Shown here: piece by piece, positions 16,687 to 26,383 of the stretch
Numbering within the stretch: the first letter of the stretch is position 1
Layout: each line of letters begins with the position of its first letter
From: an uncultured Bacteroidales bacterium
GTDB lineage: Bacteria > Bacteroidota > Bacteroidia > Bacteroidales > UBA932
Length of the DNA: 64,000 nucleotides
Assembly (NCBI GenBank): GCA_900321715.1
Contig: ONXC01000005.1
Span: forward strand, 1-64,000
Direction of reading: 5' to 3'
The notes under the pieces: model-generated
What the model saw: only the letters and a program-made list of their open reading frames with translations
The model's database searches: none
Told to the model about the DNA's origin: nothing
Program-made: the position numbers and the translations under genes

Positions 16687-18531
16687 TCAGGGTAAAGGCA
16701 TCCCAAAAATCTCTTTCAGGCGCGAAGAATCATATTTGACTCTTCGGTCGAAGTAGTAGATGCCGTTCTGCTCCTGCTGGACATCGGTAAGCTGTGTATA
16801 GCAAAAACCCCATACGCTGTCGCTGAGTTCTATCAGGGCACGGACCTGGCCTTCAAGGCGGGCATAGAACTCTTCCTTTGTCTGTGGAGCTGAACCGTAT
16901 CCCCATGCGCCGTCTTCCGGAGGATTCACTTCCATACAGCGTATGCCGCCGAATTCGTCCACAATGTAAGGGGCGCTGCCGTCATATTCCGGGAAATTGG
17001 AAGGAGTATCCAGTTCCGGACGGTTGTAACCTACATTTCCGCGGTAAAGAAGCTGGCGCTCTCCGTTGTAGAGGAACATCTTGCCGTCATTCCATATTAT
17101 CTCCTTGAGCCGGGCGGGATCCTGCTCATAGTGGTGTACGGCCCAGATGTCGGTCTTTATTATGACTCCGCCGCTGACGGTGTTTATGGGACGGGTGGGG
17201 TCAATGCTCTTGGTTATGTCGTATACATCGGCAATGAATCTGGGATACTGGACGTTGTCGGGCCAGAACTCTTCGTTGAAAGGGGTCCAGGTAACGATTG
17301 AGGGATGGTTCATGTCACGTGAGACCACGTTTGTCCATTCGCTGAGATAGTTTCGGGCGGCAATTGGGTCGTTGCAGTCAAGTCCCCAGCTGGGGCACTC
17401 TCCCCAGGTTATATATCCCAGTTTATCGGCCCAATAGTGAAAACGCTCCTCAAACACTTTCTGGTGCAGGCGGGCGCCGTTGAATCCCACTTCCATGGAC
17501 ATTTCTATGTCGTGACGGAGTGCTTCGTCGGAGGGCGCCGTCCATATTCCGTCGGGATAGAATCCCTGATCCAGGACAAGGCGCTGGTAGAAGGGCTCGT
17601 TATTGAGGAAAATGCGATTTCCCTCAATATGTATCTTCCTCATGCCGAAATAGGATTTCACCTTGTCAACCACCTGTCCGTTGGCATCAACCACTTCAAA
17701 TACTACGTCGTAGAGGAAGGGGCTGGAGGGGCTCCAAAGCCGGGCCTTCTTTATGGGGAGGGTGAAAATGGATCCGTCAGCAGCGGCTCCGCTTTGTCTG
17801 GCCACCAGTTTGCCATCGGCATATACCATTATATTAAGGGTTGTGGCCGATGGGTTCCGGAACCAGGTCTGGAAGCTCACCGCAGAGCGGTCTATGTCTG
17901 TGGTGGTCTTTACACGGTCAAGGCCCTGATGAGCCACGGCTTCCATCCACACCGTTTGCCATATTCCGGTTGTGCGTGTGTACATGCACTCGAAGTTATC
18001 GGCACGGAGAGACTGCTTTCCGGCCGTCTGACGTTTGGAGCGAAGGTCGCTGGTGGCGTTGACGACAAGAGTATGGGTGTTACCTGGGGTAACGAAGCGC
18101 GTGATATCTACGCCAAAGGAGTCGGAGCCGCCAAAATGCCGGCAAACGAAACGTCCGTCAATATAAACCTCCGAGCAGTAATAAACCGCGCCGAAGTTAA
18201 GGACTATGTCCTGGCCGGCCCAATTGGCAGGAATTGATATTTCCTTCCTGTACCAGATGCTGGGGATGAATTCCTTATACTCCACACCGGATAGTTTGCT
18301 TTCCGGAGCAAAGGGAACCAGTATCTTTCCGTCCGAAAAATTTCCGGCGGCCAGCCCCCGGTCCCATCCGGTAGAGGCGGGGTCTATGGAATAATCCCAT
18401 TCTCCGTTGAGGTTGATCCAGCTTGTGCGCTCAAATTGAGGACGGGGATATTCCGCCCTGGGGAGAGCTTTTGCGCCAATGCCCATAAGCAGTATGGCAA
18501 GGGTGGCCAAAATGGTTGCAATCTGTTTCAT
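16687..18531 (-). CDS. GH2 glycosidase a (compact, secreted)
   Basis: A 614-residue GH2 enzyme with signal peptide (cleavage near 22, AKALP). Order: jelly-roll sugar-binding domain (RTSWINLNGEWDYSID ... SIWYRKEISIP), Ig-like domain (~200-295), TIM barrel (~300-614). Catalytic acid/base Glu420 in WTPFNEEFWP and nucleophile Glu526 in YIVDEFGGI. It lacks the C-terminal domains of large beta-galactosidases. It follows GH43 by 19 bases. GH2 includes beta-galactosidases, glucuronidases, mannosidases and galactofuranosidases; in a D-arabinan locus a galactofuranosidase would fit arabinogalactan, but the sequence alone does not decide. Confidence 0.85.
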   Translation of the reverse strand: MKQIATILATLAILLMGIGAKALPRAEYPRPQFERTSWINLNGEWDYSIDPASTGWDRGLAAGNFSDGKILVPFAPESKLSGVEYKEFIPSIWYRKEISIPANWAGQDIVLNFGAVYYCSEVYIDGRFVCRHFGGSDSFGVDITRFVTPGNTHTLVVNATSDLRSKRQTAGKQSLRADNFECMYTRTTGIWQTVWMEAVAHQGLDRVKTTTDIDRSAVSFQTWFRNPSATTLNIMVYADGKLVARQSGAAADGSIFTLPIKKARLWSPSSPFLYDVVFEVVDANGQVVDKVKSYFGMRKIHIEGNRIFLNNEPFYQRLVLDQGFYPDGIWTAPSDEALRHDIEMSMEVGFNGARLHQKVFEERFHYWADKLGYITWGECPSWGLDCNDPIAARNYLSEWTNVVSRDMNHPSIVTWTPFNEEFWPDNVQYPRFIADVYDITKSIDPTRPINTVSGGVIIKTDIWAVHHYEQDPARLKEIIWNDGKMFLYNGERQLLYRGNVGYNRPELDTPSNFPEYDGSAPYIVDEFGGIRCMEVNPPEDGAWGYGSAPQTKEEFYARLEGQVRALIELSDSVWGFCYTQLTDVQQEQNGIYYFDRRVKYDSSRLKEIFGMPLP

Positions 18532-18550
18532 ATCTGTCTTTTATATTGTT

Positions 18551-19642
18551 CTAGAATTTTGGCATATAATCTTCTCCAACAGGCTTGCCTCCATCGAAAT
18601 AAGGCCAGCCGTCCTTATCCCAGAATATCCGCTGCAGGAAGGTATAGCGGGCTTTGGTACCGCTGGAAGCGTCGTGGCAATGGTAAAACACGTACTCCTG
18701 GCCTCTCTGGTCCGTGAATATCTCTCCGTTGTGCCCGGGGCCGTAATAATTGTCGCCGCTCTGGCTTGTCAGGATTTCTGTGGCAAATCCGTCAAGCATC
18801 TTTTTCCCGTCTTTACTTAGAAACTCGCCTTCAAGAGAAGTGCTGCGCCCAACCTTGATCCTGTACGAAGAGTTCCCATAATTGCCGGAACTGACAAACA
18901 GATACCAGTAATTGCCGTGACGGTAGAGGTAAGAGCCCTCGAATACTTTTTCGCGGGATTTGTCCTGGCTGTATGTGAGCCCGGCAACCTTTATATATTC
19001 TGCGCCGGGAGCTACACTGCATCCGTCCTGAGAGAGTAAAACGCGGTGGATACTGCCGATGCTGCCAAAAAACAGCCAAAGCTTTGAGCTTTCCGGGTCA
19101 TACACCACTTCAGGGTCTATGGTATCCTGTATTCCGGTATCTGAACTATGCGTAATAATCCCTTCCCATTCAAAGGGGCCGGAAGCGGAGTCTGATGAAA
19201 AAGCGGCAATCCCGCAGTTGTCGGCAGAATTGTAGCAGGTGAGATAAAGCATCCATTTAGAACCTACTTTCACAACATCCGGAGCCCAGAAATTTGACCC
19301 GTGCGTACGGGCCTCATTCCTTGCCGCAATGCTCAGGGGAGTAGAATTCATCTTGTACCAGTGAACCATGTCTTTACTGGCGAAAATGGAACCGATGCCG
19401 GTAGAAACCGTATAGAAACGGTTGCCGTCATACCATATGGTTGGGTCTGGCCAATCGAAAGAAATCACGGGATTATGGTATTTCTCAATTGGCTCCTCTT
19501 TCTGTTCTTCTTTCGGTTCTTCTCCCTCTTCCTGTGGGGTTTGTGCGGGGGCTTCCCTGCCATTATCCTGACTGGCGCATGAGAACAGGCATAAAGCAAA
19601 GGCGGCGCTGAGAAACAGGGCCAAGGTAATAAATCTTTTCAT
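18551..19642 (-). CDS. GH43 glycosidase lipoprotein
   Basis: A 363-residue lipoprotein (Cys22 in LFSC), then an acidic Glu/Pro/Lys linker (~26-52) that would hold it off the membrane, then a complete five-bladed GH43 propeller. The three family acids are present: Asp66 in FDWPDPTIW, Asp176 in IDPEVV and Glu235 in VFEGSYL. The usual FWAPD motif is at ~118-122. GH43 enzymes are arabinofuranosidases, xylosidases and, in some subfamilies, galactofuranosidases. It sits between two GH2 genes on the minus strand, 98 bases after GH2b and 19 before GH2a. Furanoside hydrolase is the likely role; exact sugar open. Confidence 0.87.
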   Translation of the reverse strand: MKRFITLALFLSAAFALCLFSCASQDNGREAPAQTPQEEGEEPKEEQKEEPIEKYHNPVISFDWPDPTIWYDGNRFYTVSTGIGSIFASKDMVHWYKMNSTPLSIAARNEARTHGSNFWAPDVVKVGSKWMLYLTCYNSADNCGIAAFSSDSASGPFEWEGIITHSSDTGIQDTIDPEVVYDPESSKLWLFFGSIGSIHRVLLSQDGCSVAPGAEYIKVAGLTYSQDKSREKVFEGSYLYRHGNYWYLFVSSGNYGNSSYRIKVGRSTSLEGEFLSKDGKKMLDGFATEILTSQSGDNYYGPGHNGEIFTDQRGQEYVFYHCHDASSGTKARYTFLQRIFWDKDGWPYFDGGKPVGEDYMPKF

Positions 19643-19740
19643 CTTTTGACTAACTGGTCATAATAATGGATTCTTCCCACAATTCGCTGCATTCACATTT
19701 GGGCGCAGCGTAGTCTGCAAGCAGATCTGGTCTTTGGTTG

Positions 19741-22173
19741 TCAGTTTTCATTTGTTATGTCAATGGTTGTTGTAGTCGGTTTGAGTCCTGCACTCCTGGC
19801 TTTCACCACCAGTTTCCCAGGCTCGTCAGCAGCCTGCAGGACCAGCAGGGTCTTCCCCATGAAAGCCTTACTGGAGAGACTCTGGTTGGGATTCCAGTCG
19901 AGGATGTCTCCATTCTCTACACCCACAAGTCGGTAGGGGCCGGAGACCTCATATTCTACGAGGTTGGAGGCTCCGGGGACGAGACGTCCGGCCGCATCCA
20001 CGATATCCACGGTAAAGAATACTACGTCCCGCTGATTGGCGGACATGGTCTTTCTGGAAGGAGTGACACGGATTGCTGCCGGAGCACCGGCGGTGGAGAC
20101 AGTCTCGGTCGCCACTTTCTTGCCGTTTCTGTAACCCACGGCTTTCAGCGTGCCTTTACGGTATTTCACGTTCCACAGAATCTGCAGGTTCTCCTGGTCG
20201 AAAGGCTTGCGGCCAAGGGACTTGCCGTCCTGGAACAGCTCGACCTCATCGCAGTTTGTCCACGCCACGACGGGAATCGTGACTCCCTCCATCCCCGGCC
20301 ATGTCCAATGCGGCAGGAGATGTATCATGGGTTCGTCGGTCCACAGACTCTTGTAGAGGTAGTACGGGTCCTTCGGGAACCCGGCGAGGTCAATAATGCC
20401 GTAATTGTTGGTGCGGGCATTATCACCCCAGGACTCGCCGAGATAGTCGAAGGCGGTCCATCTGAACTCCCCGATGAAATAAGGATATCTCAGGACCTGT
20501 TTCCACTCTTCGCGGCAGGTCGCCTTGCGGGGCTGATTGTCATAGCCGGATGCATAGCGAGGATCGAACTGGGTGAATATCTCCTCCTCGGTATAGCTGT
20601 CGATGGGATAATAGTTGGCCCTGTCGGACGGCTTCACCGCCACCGAATCTATCCAGGGACGGACGCGGCCGATGGTGTTGTAAACGCCACGGGTAGCCCT
20701 CGTGTGGGGGATTTCGGTGCCTATGGATACCTTGGTCGGCTGATTTATATGGAACTTTTCGATATCTCCCCTGCCTTCACCGTTCATATTGAAACCGGCT
20801 ATATCGAGGTATTCTCCGAGCGCCCATGCCTGAGTGGTAGGGCGGGTCGGATCCAGTTCATGATAGGTACGCTGAATGAGGAGCTGGAGGTACTGGTGGT
20901 TCTCCCACTTCCAGACCTCGTTGCCCTGACTCCACATAAATATGCAGGGGTGGTTACGGTCGCGCCTGATAAATTCGCGAAGGTCCCGCTCCCACCAGTC
21001 AAGGAAATAGTAGGAATAATCATAGTCGGCCTTACCGTACCCTTTCCATTTGAACCATCCGTCCCAGGGCTCGTCCATGACGAGAAATCCCATCTCGTCG
21101 CACATATCATAGAACTCGGGGGCGAAGGGGTGGTGCGTGGTCCTTATGGCGTTGCACCCCATGTCCTTCAGGATCAGAAGCCTGCGCCGAAGCATATCCG
21201 GATAGACTGCAATCCCGGCAGGTTCATCGTCCTGATGGATGCAAACACCCTTGATGAGCATTTTCTCGCCGTTGAGTTTGAAACCCTCGTCCACGGAGAA
21301 TTCCAGTGTCCTGAATCCCAGAGGGGTACGGTAATCGTCCACCAGGACATCTCCGTCGTACACCTCAGTCAGGATGCTGTACATATTGGGAGAGTCCGGA
21401 GACCAAAGCTTCGGGGACGCGACACTCTGGGTGGTGGAGAACACCGTGGTCCCGAGTTCGGCCGTCTTCGAAGCGATACTGTGGGAAACGACGTTGCCGG
21501 AAGCGTCGATGACGCTGTTGAGAACGGACAACTGTGAAGCCGAGCCGCTTTCATTGACGATTTCGACATCCGTAGTCACTTCAGCGCTCCCTTCAGTGAT
21601 GACAGGAGTCCTGACACAGGTTCCGTCTCCGGCCACGTGAATGGGAGAAGTAATCACGAGGTTTACGGGGCGGTAAATACCTGATCCCGTGTACCATCGT
21701 GCAGACGGCTGGAGGCTGTTGTCCACCTTGACTTTTATCACATTGGTACCTTCATGGAGGAAGGGGGTGATGTCATAGCGAAGTGTGAGGTAACCATTTG
21801 GGCGATAACCGACCTCGTGGCCGTTTACCCACACAGTGCTGTTCATACATACGCCATCGAAAACGATGTTGACCCTGCGGCCCTTCCAGTCGGGATTCCA
21901 TTCGATGGTCCTGGCATACCAGCCGATGCCTACGGGAAGATAACCCTGCTGCTTGACTGCGGGATTGTCCTCGGAATACGGTCCTTCTATGCTGAAATCG
22001 TGAGGGATGTTGAGCTGTCTCCAGCCGGAGAAAGCCGCTGTCTCCCCCGCTTCGATGTCGCCTTTGTGGAAATACCAGCCGAAATCGAGATTTACCGTCT
22101 CTCTGCGGGCCGCCTGCCCGGCGGCCTGAGATAGCAGCAGCAAAGATGCTAAAATAACTGTCAGTTTTTTCAT
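19741..22173 (-). CDS. GH2 glycosidase b (beta-galactosidase-like, five domains)
   Basis: An 810-residue secreted GH2 enzyme; signal peptide to about residue 20 (LSQAAGQA). Sugar-binding domain (FGWYFHKGDI ... VGIGWYARTIEW ... STVWVNGHEVGYRPNGY), Ig-like domain (~180-285), TIM barrel with acid/base Glu419 in MWSQGNEVWK and nucleophile Glu487 in KVSIGTEIPHT, a DUF4982-type domain (MEGVTIPVVAWTNCDEVELF) and a C-terminal Ig/GH2_C5-like domain. This build is common among Bacteroidota beta-galactosidases. It is the first gene of a minus-strand GH2b-GH43-GH2a group and faces GH172b across a 107-base divergent region. Confidence 0.9.
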   Translation of the reverse strand: MKKLTVILASLLLLSQAAGQAARRETVNLDFGWYFHKGDIEAGETAAFSGWRQLNIPHDFSIEGPYSEDNPAVKQQGYLPVGIGWYARTIEWNPDWKGRRVNIVFDGVCMNSTVWVNGHEVGYRPNGYLTLRYDITPFLHEGTNVIKVKVDNSLQPSARWYTGSGIYRPVNLVITSPIHVAGDGTCVRTPVITEGSAEVTTDVEIVNESGSASQLSVLNSVIDASGNVVSHSIASKTAELGTTVFSTTQSVASPKLWSPDSPNMYSILTEVYDGDVLVDDYRTPLGFRTLEFSVDEGFKLNGEKMLIKGVCIHQDDEPAGIAVYPDMLRRRLLILKDMGCNAIRTTHHPFAPEFYDMCDEMGFLVMDEPWDGWFKWKGYGKADYDYSYYFLDWWERDLREFIRRDRNHPCIFMWSQGNEVWKWENHQYLQLLIQRTYHELDPTRPTTQAWALGEYLDIAGFNMNGEGRGDIEKFHINQPTKVSIGTEIPHTRATRGVYNTIGRVRPWIDSVAVKPSDRANYYPIDSYTEEEIFTQFDPRYASGYDNQPRKATCREEWKQVLRYPYFIGEFRWTAFDYLGESWGDNARTNNYGIIDLAGFPKDPYYLYKSLWTDEPMIHLLPHWTWPGMEGVTIPVVAWTNCDEVELFQDGKSLGRKPFDQENLQILWNVKYRKGTLKAVGYRNGKKVATETVSTAGAPAAIRVTPSRKTMSANQRDVVFFTVDIVDAAGRLVPGASNLVEYEVSGPYRLVGVENGDILDWNPNQSLSSKAFMGKTLLVLQAADEPGKLVVKARSAGLKPTTTTIDITNEN

Positions 22174-22211
22174 ATCGCAGGTTTTTGACTATATAAAATC
22201 CCTTATGCTTT

Positions 22212-22219
22212 CAAAGATA
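22212..22219 (-). promoter_or_regulatory. Possible -7 box for the GH2b-GH43-GH2a group
   Basis: Minus strand TATCTTTG matches TAnnTTTG, 38 bases upstream of the GH2b ATG. I see no good -33 TTTG at the right distance, so the call is weak. Confidence 0.4.
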
Positions 22220-22227
22220 ATAATTAA

Positions 22228-22260
22228 TTGGGGATTAATTAAAATAATACACTATATTTG
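22228..22260 (+). promoter_or_regulatory. Promoter of GH172b
   Basis: TTG at 22228-22230, then 22 bases, then TATATTTG at 22253-22260. The predicted start near 22267 falls inside operator O4, leaving only ~14 bases of leader before the ATG at 22281. Confidence 0.5.
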
Positions 22261-22261
22261 T

Positions 22262-22277
22262 GCTAAATCGTATTAAG
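22262..22277 (+). promoter_or_regulatory. Operator-like site O4 (over the GH172b start)
   Basis: GCTAAATCGTATTAAG. The first ten bases are identical to O1 (GCTAAATCGT); the right half is degenerate. It overlaps the predicted transcription start of GH172b. Confidence 0.55.
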
Positions 22278-22280
22278 TCA

Positions 22281-24407
22281 ATGAGAAAAATGATCTTTTC
22301 GTCTTGCGTTTTCTTATGCAGCGTCATATTCTGCATGCTGCCTTTCACCTCATGCTCTGAGAGCAGGGAGCATGTGGGGCCGGATGACACCCGGGCTCAG
22401 GTTACTATCGGCACCCTTCTGGATGAAATGACTGATAGGGACGCAGTTGCACGCTATCCGGAGCTGGAGTACAGGTCTGCGTCATTCAGCAGTTATGACC
22501 GCAACTCCACCTCCAAGGACGGGGACTGGTTTGCAAATGGAGACAATAACTGGTTCCTCCGCCATGAGAAAGTTTCAAACAGGGAAGAATTCGTTCTCTT
22601 TGAGGCCGATGGCCCTGGCGCCGTCACGCGTTGGTGGATGACTTTTGCCGGCGTAAAAGGAGGTCAGGGGTATTTACGCGTATATATAGACGGGGCCGAT
22701 ACTCCCGTAATAGCCGGCACCCCGTTCCAGATCCTAAGCGGCAACAACGTCACCATTGCCCCGTTGGCCGGTTCCGTGTCGCAGCTGACTCCCGTGGAGC
22801 AGCGCGGACATAACCTGTTCTACCCCATACCTTACCACAAGCACTGTAAGATAACATACTGTTCATACAACCTTAATCCCGACGGAGACATGCATGTCAT
22901 CAGCGATGAATGCATCTACTACAACGTAGAATACCGTACGTATGCCCCCGGAACGGTGGTGGAATCATATTCGGATAAGGCTGCGGCTAAATATGCCGAT
23001 AAAGCAAAGGCCGTAGCTGGCGCCCTCAGCCATCTACAAACGGTATCATTCTCATCGGAAAGCAAGCTTGACTGCACGCTTGACCCCGGAGCGGATTTTG
23101 AGGTGAAACTTGAAGGCCCGGCGGCTATCCGTGAAATTGCCATGAAGCTGGAGGCCGGGGATGTGAACCAGGCTCTGAGATCAACGGTCCTCGAGATTTC
23201 CTTTGACGGAATCAGCACCGTTTTTATCCCCATAGGAGAATTCTTTGGAATTGGTTATATGCCTCTTTACACCAATATGTGGTACGTGGACGCCAACGCC
23301 AGGAATGCCATGACTGCCCGTTGGGTTATGCCGTTTAGCCGTGAGGCAAACGTCAGAATCATAAACTACGGTAATCAGAAGGTGAGCCTCAGCAGTGCGC
23401 ATGTTGGGTATTCAAGTTGGAATTTTGACAACCGGTCCATGTATTTCCACGCAATTTGGAAGATGTATCCACGGCTTGATACCCGCATGGATCCCGTCAC
23501 GGGCAAGTCCTGTGAGCATTACGACCTAAACTTTGTTACGCTGGAAGGAAAAGGAGTATATATGGGAGATTCCATGAGTATCTTCGACACCTCTTCCGGA
23601 TGGTGGGGAGAAGGAGATGAAAAGATCTATATAGATGACGATACCTTCCCCTCCATTTTCGGCACTGGAACCGAAGATTATTACGGCTATGCATGGTGCC
23701 ATCCCAACACAATAGTGGATCATCCCTTTACCTCACAGCCATCAGGACTTGGCAATCTTTCCCCCGGATACACCTTTGATTCACGGCATCGCTGCCTGGA
23801 CCGCATCGCTTTCACCACAAAGCTTGTCTTTGATATGGAAATGTGGCACTGGAATCACTCCACCATGGATTTGGGGATATCCAATTATTTCTATATGCTT
23901 CCCGGCGGTAAAGTCATGAACCAGCGAGATTTATCTAATGTCAGCGCAAAGACAGTCCTGTCTCCTATTGAATTCGTTGATATGACAGAAGATAAAATGG
24001 ACATAGAAGCAGAATACATGACCCTAGAGAAGATTACAGGCGGCAACTATGAAACCCAGAGTGCGTTCGCTGAGCATTGGAGTAATGGCGCTCAGGTTTT
24101 CTGGAGTAATGCACCTGTTGGCTCGGAAATGACACTTTCCTTTGACAGTCCATACGAAGGGAGCTACAAGCTGAAGATGTTATATGCGTTCTCCTGGGAT
24201 TACGGCATTTTTGACATCTGGTTCAACAACGGAAAGATAGAGACAAACCGGAACCTTTATGATGCCGATCTCCATACGGAATGGACCGACTACGGTGTGG
24301 TTCAGGTGTCACGTGGCAAGAATACAATAACTGTAAAGGCCATTACTCCTCATCCAGGTATTCCAAACTGCTTCTTCGGTTTGGACCGGGTGGTTCTGGA
24401 AAGGTAA
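22281..24407 (+). CDS. GH172 (DUF2961) glycosidase b with C-terminal binding domain
   Basis: A 708-residue lipoprotein. I use the ATG at 22281 (MRKMIFSSCVFLC, lipobox FTSC, Cys25); an upstream GTG frame overlaps the -7 box and the operator and is unlikely. GH172 core at ~45-590: GDWFANGDNNWFLRHE, GPGAVTRWWMTFAG, then WWGEGDEKIYIDDD and GTGTEDYYGY with the catalytic pair Glu444 and Glu465, 21 apart as in the characterised family member. The last ~120 residues (AEYMTLEKITGGNYETQSAF ... FGLDRVVLER) form a CBM35/6-like beta-sandwich. Much longer than GH172a, so probably different linkage preference on the same glycan. Monocistronic, with a terminator right after the stop. Confidence 0.88.
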   Translation: MRKMIFSSCVFLCSVIFCMLPFTSCSESREHVGPDDTRAQVTIGTLLDEMTDRDAVARYPELEYRSASFSSYDRNSTSKDGDWFANGDNNWFLRHEKVSNREEFVLFEADGPGAVTRWWMTFAGVKGGQGYLRVYIDGADTPVIAGTPFQILSGNNVTIAPLAGSVSQLTPVEQRGHNLFYPIPYHKHCKITYCSYNLNPDGDMHVISDECIYYNVEYRTYAPGTVVESYSDKAAAKYADKAKAVAGALSHLQTVSFSSESKLDCTLDPGADFEVKLEGPAAIREIAMKLEAGDVNQALRSTVLEISFDGISTVFIPIGEFFGIGYMPLYTNMWYVDANARNAMTARWVMPFSREANVRIINYGNQKVSLSSAHVGYSSWNFDNRSMYFHAIWKMYPRLDTRMDPVTGKSCEHYDLNFVTLEGKGVYMGDSMSIFDTSSGWWGEGDEKIYIDDDTFPSIFGTGTEDYYGYAWCHPNTIVDHPFTSQPSGLGNLSPGYTFDSRHRCLDRIAFTTKLVFDMEMWHWNHSTMDLGISNYFYMLPGGKVMNQRDLSNVSAKTVLSPIEFVDMTEDKMDIEAEYMTLEKITGGNYETQSAFAEHWSNGAQVFWSNAPVGSEMTLSFDSPYEGSYKLKMLYAFSWDYGIFDIWFNNGKIETNRNLYDADLHTEWTDYGVVQVSRGKNTITVKAITPHPGIPNCFFGLDRVVLER

Positions 24408-24410
24408 AAA

Positions 24411-24434
24411 AAGGGCCGTGGATTCACGGCCCTT
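24411..24434 (-). terminator. Hairpin terminator of the susC2-susD2 operon
   Basis: AAGGGCCGTG, loop GATT, CACGGCCCTT: a perfect 10-bp stem. On the minus strand it is followed by a U run (seven A on the plus strand at 24406-24412), so it ends the susC2D2 transcript. On the plus strand the T run is poor, but it may still slow GH172b transcription. Confidence 0.85.
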
Positions 24435-24441
24435 GTCATAA

Positions 24442-26364
24442 TCAATCTTCTTCTTCTGTTTTCTGAGTTATCCAGCCCAGATTCTGAACCAGATATCCTT
24501 TCTGGTTCTTATTGATTTCTGTCTGGCTGATGGGGAAGAAATAATGCTTTGGCGCCTCAAATACGCGGTCTTCAATTTTGATTCTCTGATAGAAATCAGG
24601 ATCCTGCAGATTGGTACCTGCGTATATATTCATGGAGTAAACTGGTTGGCACTCCGATTTCTCCGCGTCAAGCCAGCGGCGGACATCAAAGAAACGATGT
24701 GTCTCGAAGGCCAGCTCAATACGGCGCTCGTGCTTGATCCGGTCACGCATTTCCTCCTTTGAAAGACCGGTGGGAAGATTGGGAAGGCCCGCACGGTTAC
24801 GGATGGCATTGATGGCGTCGTAGCACTCCTGGGTGGGGCCGCTGTACTCGTTGACTGCTTCGGCCAGGTTGAGGTAGATTTCTCCAAGACGGATATAAAC
24901 CCACTGAAGAAGGGGAGTATACTTCCATGGAATGCGGTCAGGGGATACCAGTTTCTTCATAAGGTATCCGGTCTTGCAATAGTCGGAACCGGCATTATTC
25001 TTTCCATCCACGCCGGTGTACCAGAATTCCAGATAATGGGGGTCATTGGTGTTGTAGTTGGGGGCATTCCATTTCCATTTTGCGCCGTTGAAATTAATGG
25101 AAGCGTAGAACCTTGGCTCACGATTCACATACATGTTGCTCACGCCTGCGGGCCAGCGGTCCATGCCGGAATTATCGGCCGCAGCGGCAAATCCGGTTTC
25201 CGTATAGATGGCTTCGGGGTTGATAATGGGTTTGAGAACCTCGACATTGCTGCCGTTTATCATTATTTTTTCCTTGGTGTAGCCGGTGATGGGGTTGACA
25301 CCCTCAGCGGTTTCATAGGCGTCTACCTGATTCTGGGTGGGGTTGAGAATGGAGTAGCAATTGAAGGAAATGGGGTCTGCGCAGTTGAGCCAGTGATCGT
25401 ATGTGCCGATATTCTTTGCCCACAGGATTTCTTCGTTCCAGCATTCCGTGAAGATGCTCTGGTAGTTCTTGACGGGATTTGTGGGATACCTGTTGAAGAG
25501 TGAACGTCCGGCATCCTTACAAGCCGTGATGCAATCCCTGGCGGCATCGGCCGCTAGTTTCCATTTCTCCGGATCATAGGTCTGGCTGATGAGATTCTCT
25601 CCGGTGACAGGGTCTACCAGGTTGGCCTGCTGGGCATTTCCGTTGTAAAGCGGAGATGCAGCATAGAGAAGGATACGGGACATCAGGCCATAGGCAGAGA
25701 GCCTGGTTGCACGGCCGGTGTCGGAATCTACCCATTTGTCTATCTGGCCCTGGGTTCCCCGGACATCATACAGAAGATCTATAGCCCTCTGGCAGTCCTG
25801 GACCATAAAATCCACGCATTCTTCTACGGAAGACCGCCGGATGCTGAGAAGGTCTTCGGAAGGGTCATAGCAGTGGTCGGCAAGGATGATGGGACCGTGG
25901 GTCCTGAATGCAAGGAAATGGAAATATGCCCTGAGGAAATAGGCTTCGCCCTTCCAGTGGCGTATCTCCTCCTCTGATGCGGGGGAATTGTCAACTCTTT
26001 CCAGGAACATATTGGTCTTGCGCAGGGCCATGTAGGACTCTTCCCAGACCTGGGTCTTAGAAATTGTGGTGGGGTTCCAGGCACCGCTGTTGATGTTGTG
26101 GCCATATGCGCCGCCGAAGGCGCACTCCATCTCATCACATCCGGCCACGAAGGGATCTCTCCAAGCACCTCCGTCATCGGCCATATTGGCCTCCGTGGGT
26201 ATCCATGAATAGATATGGGAGAGGAAATCCTTGGTGTATTCCCTGTTGGAGAATATGTCGTCAACAGTTAGGTTCTCTTCCGGGCTCTTGTCAAGAAAAT
26301 CTTCGCAGGCACACGTTGCCAACGTTGCCATCAGTATTGCAGAAAGGATATATATTTTACGCAT
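24442..26364 (-). CDS. SusD/RagB-family glycan-binding lipoprotein 2
   Basis: A 640-residue SusD-type surface lipoprotein (lipobox TCAC, then EDFLDKSPEENLTVDDIF). It has the same motif series as SusD1: GEAYFLRAYFHFLAFRTHG, RLGEIYLNLAEAVNEYSGP, MRDRIKHERRIELAFE and HYFFPISQTEINKN. Its gene follows susC2 by 19 bases. High likeness to SusD1 suggests a duplicated SusCD pair taking different oligomers of one glycan. Confidence 0.95.
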   Translation of the reverse strand: MRKIYILSAILMATLATCACEDFLDKSPEENLTVDDIFSNREYTKDFLSHIYSWIPTEANMADDGGAWRDPFVAGCDEMECAFGGAYGHNINSGAWNPTTISKTQVWEESYMALRKTNMFLERVDNSPASEEEIRHWKGEAYFLRAYFHFLAFRTHGPIILADHCYDPSEDLLSIRRSSVEECVDFMVQDCQRAIDLLYDVRGTQGQIDKWVDSDTGRATRLSAYGLMSRILLYAASPLYNGNAQQANLVDPVTGENLISQTYDPEKWKLAADAARDCITACKDAGRSLFNRYPTNPVKNYQSIFTECWNEEILWAKNIGTYDHWLNCADPISFNCYSILNPTQNQVDAYETAEGVNPITGYTKEKIMINGSNVEVLKPIINPEAIYTETGFAAAADNSGMDRWPAGVSNMYVNREPRFYASINFNGAKWKWNAPNYNTNDPHYLEFWYTGVDGKNNAGSDYCKTGYLMKKLVSPDRIPWKYTPLLQWVYIRLGEIYLNLAEAVNEYSGPTQECYDAINAIRNRAGLPNLPTGLSKEEMRDRIKHERRIELAFETHRFFDVRRWLDAEKSECQPVYSMNIYAGTNLQDPDFYQRIKIEDRVFEAPKHYFFPISQTEINKNQKGYLVQNLGWITQKTEEED

Positions 26365-26383
26365 GATACTCTGTTTTTAAAGT

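Noticed and set aside
19738-21537. A 599-residue open frame on the plus strand opposite GH2b
   Set aside because: Shadow of the GH2b gene caused by codon bias; no family match, no signal peptide, and the minus-strand frame has all GH2 catalytic motifs.
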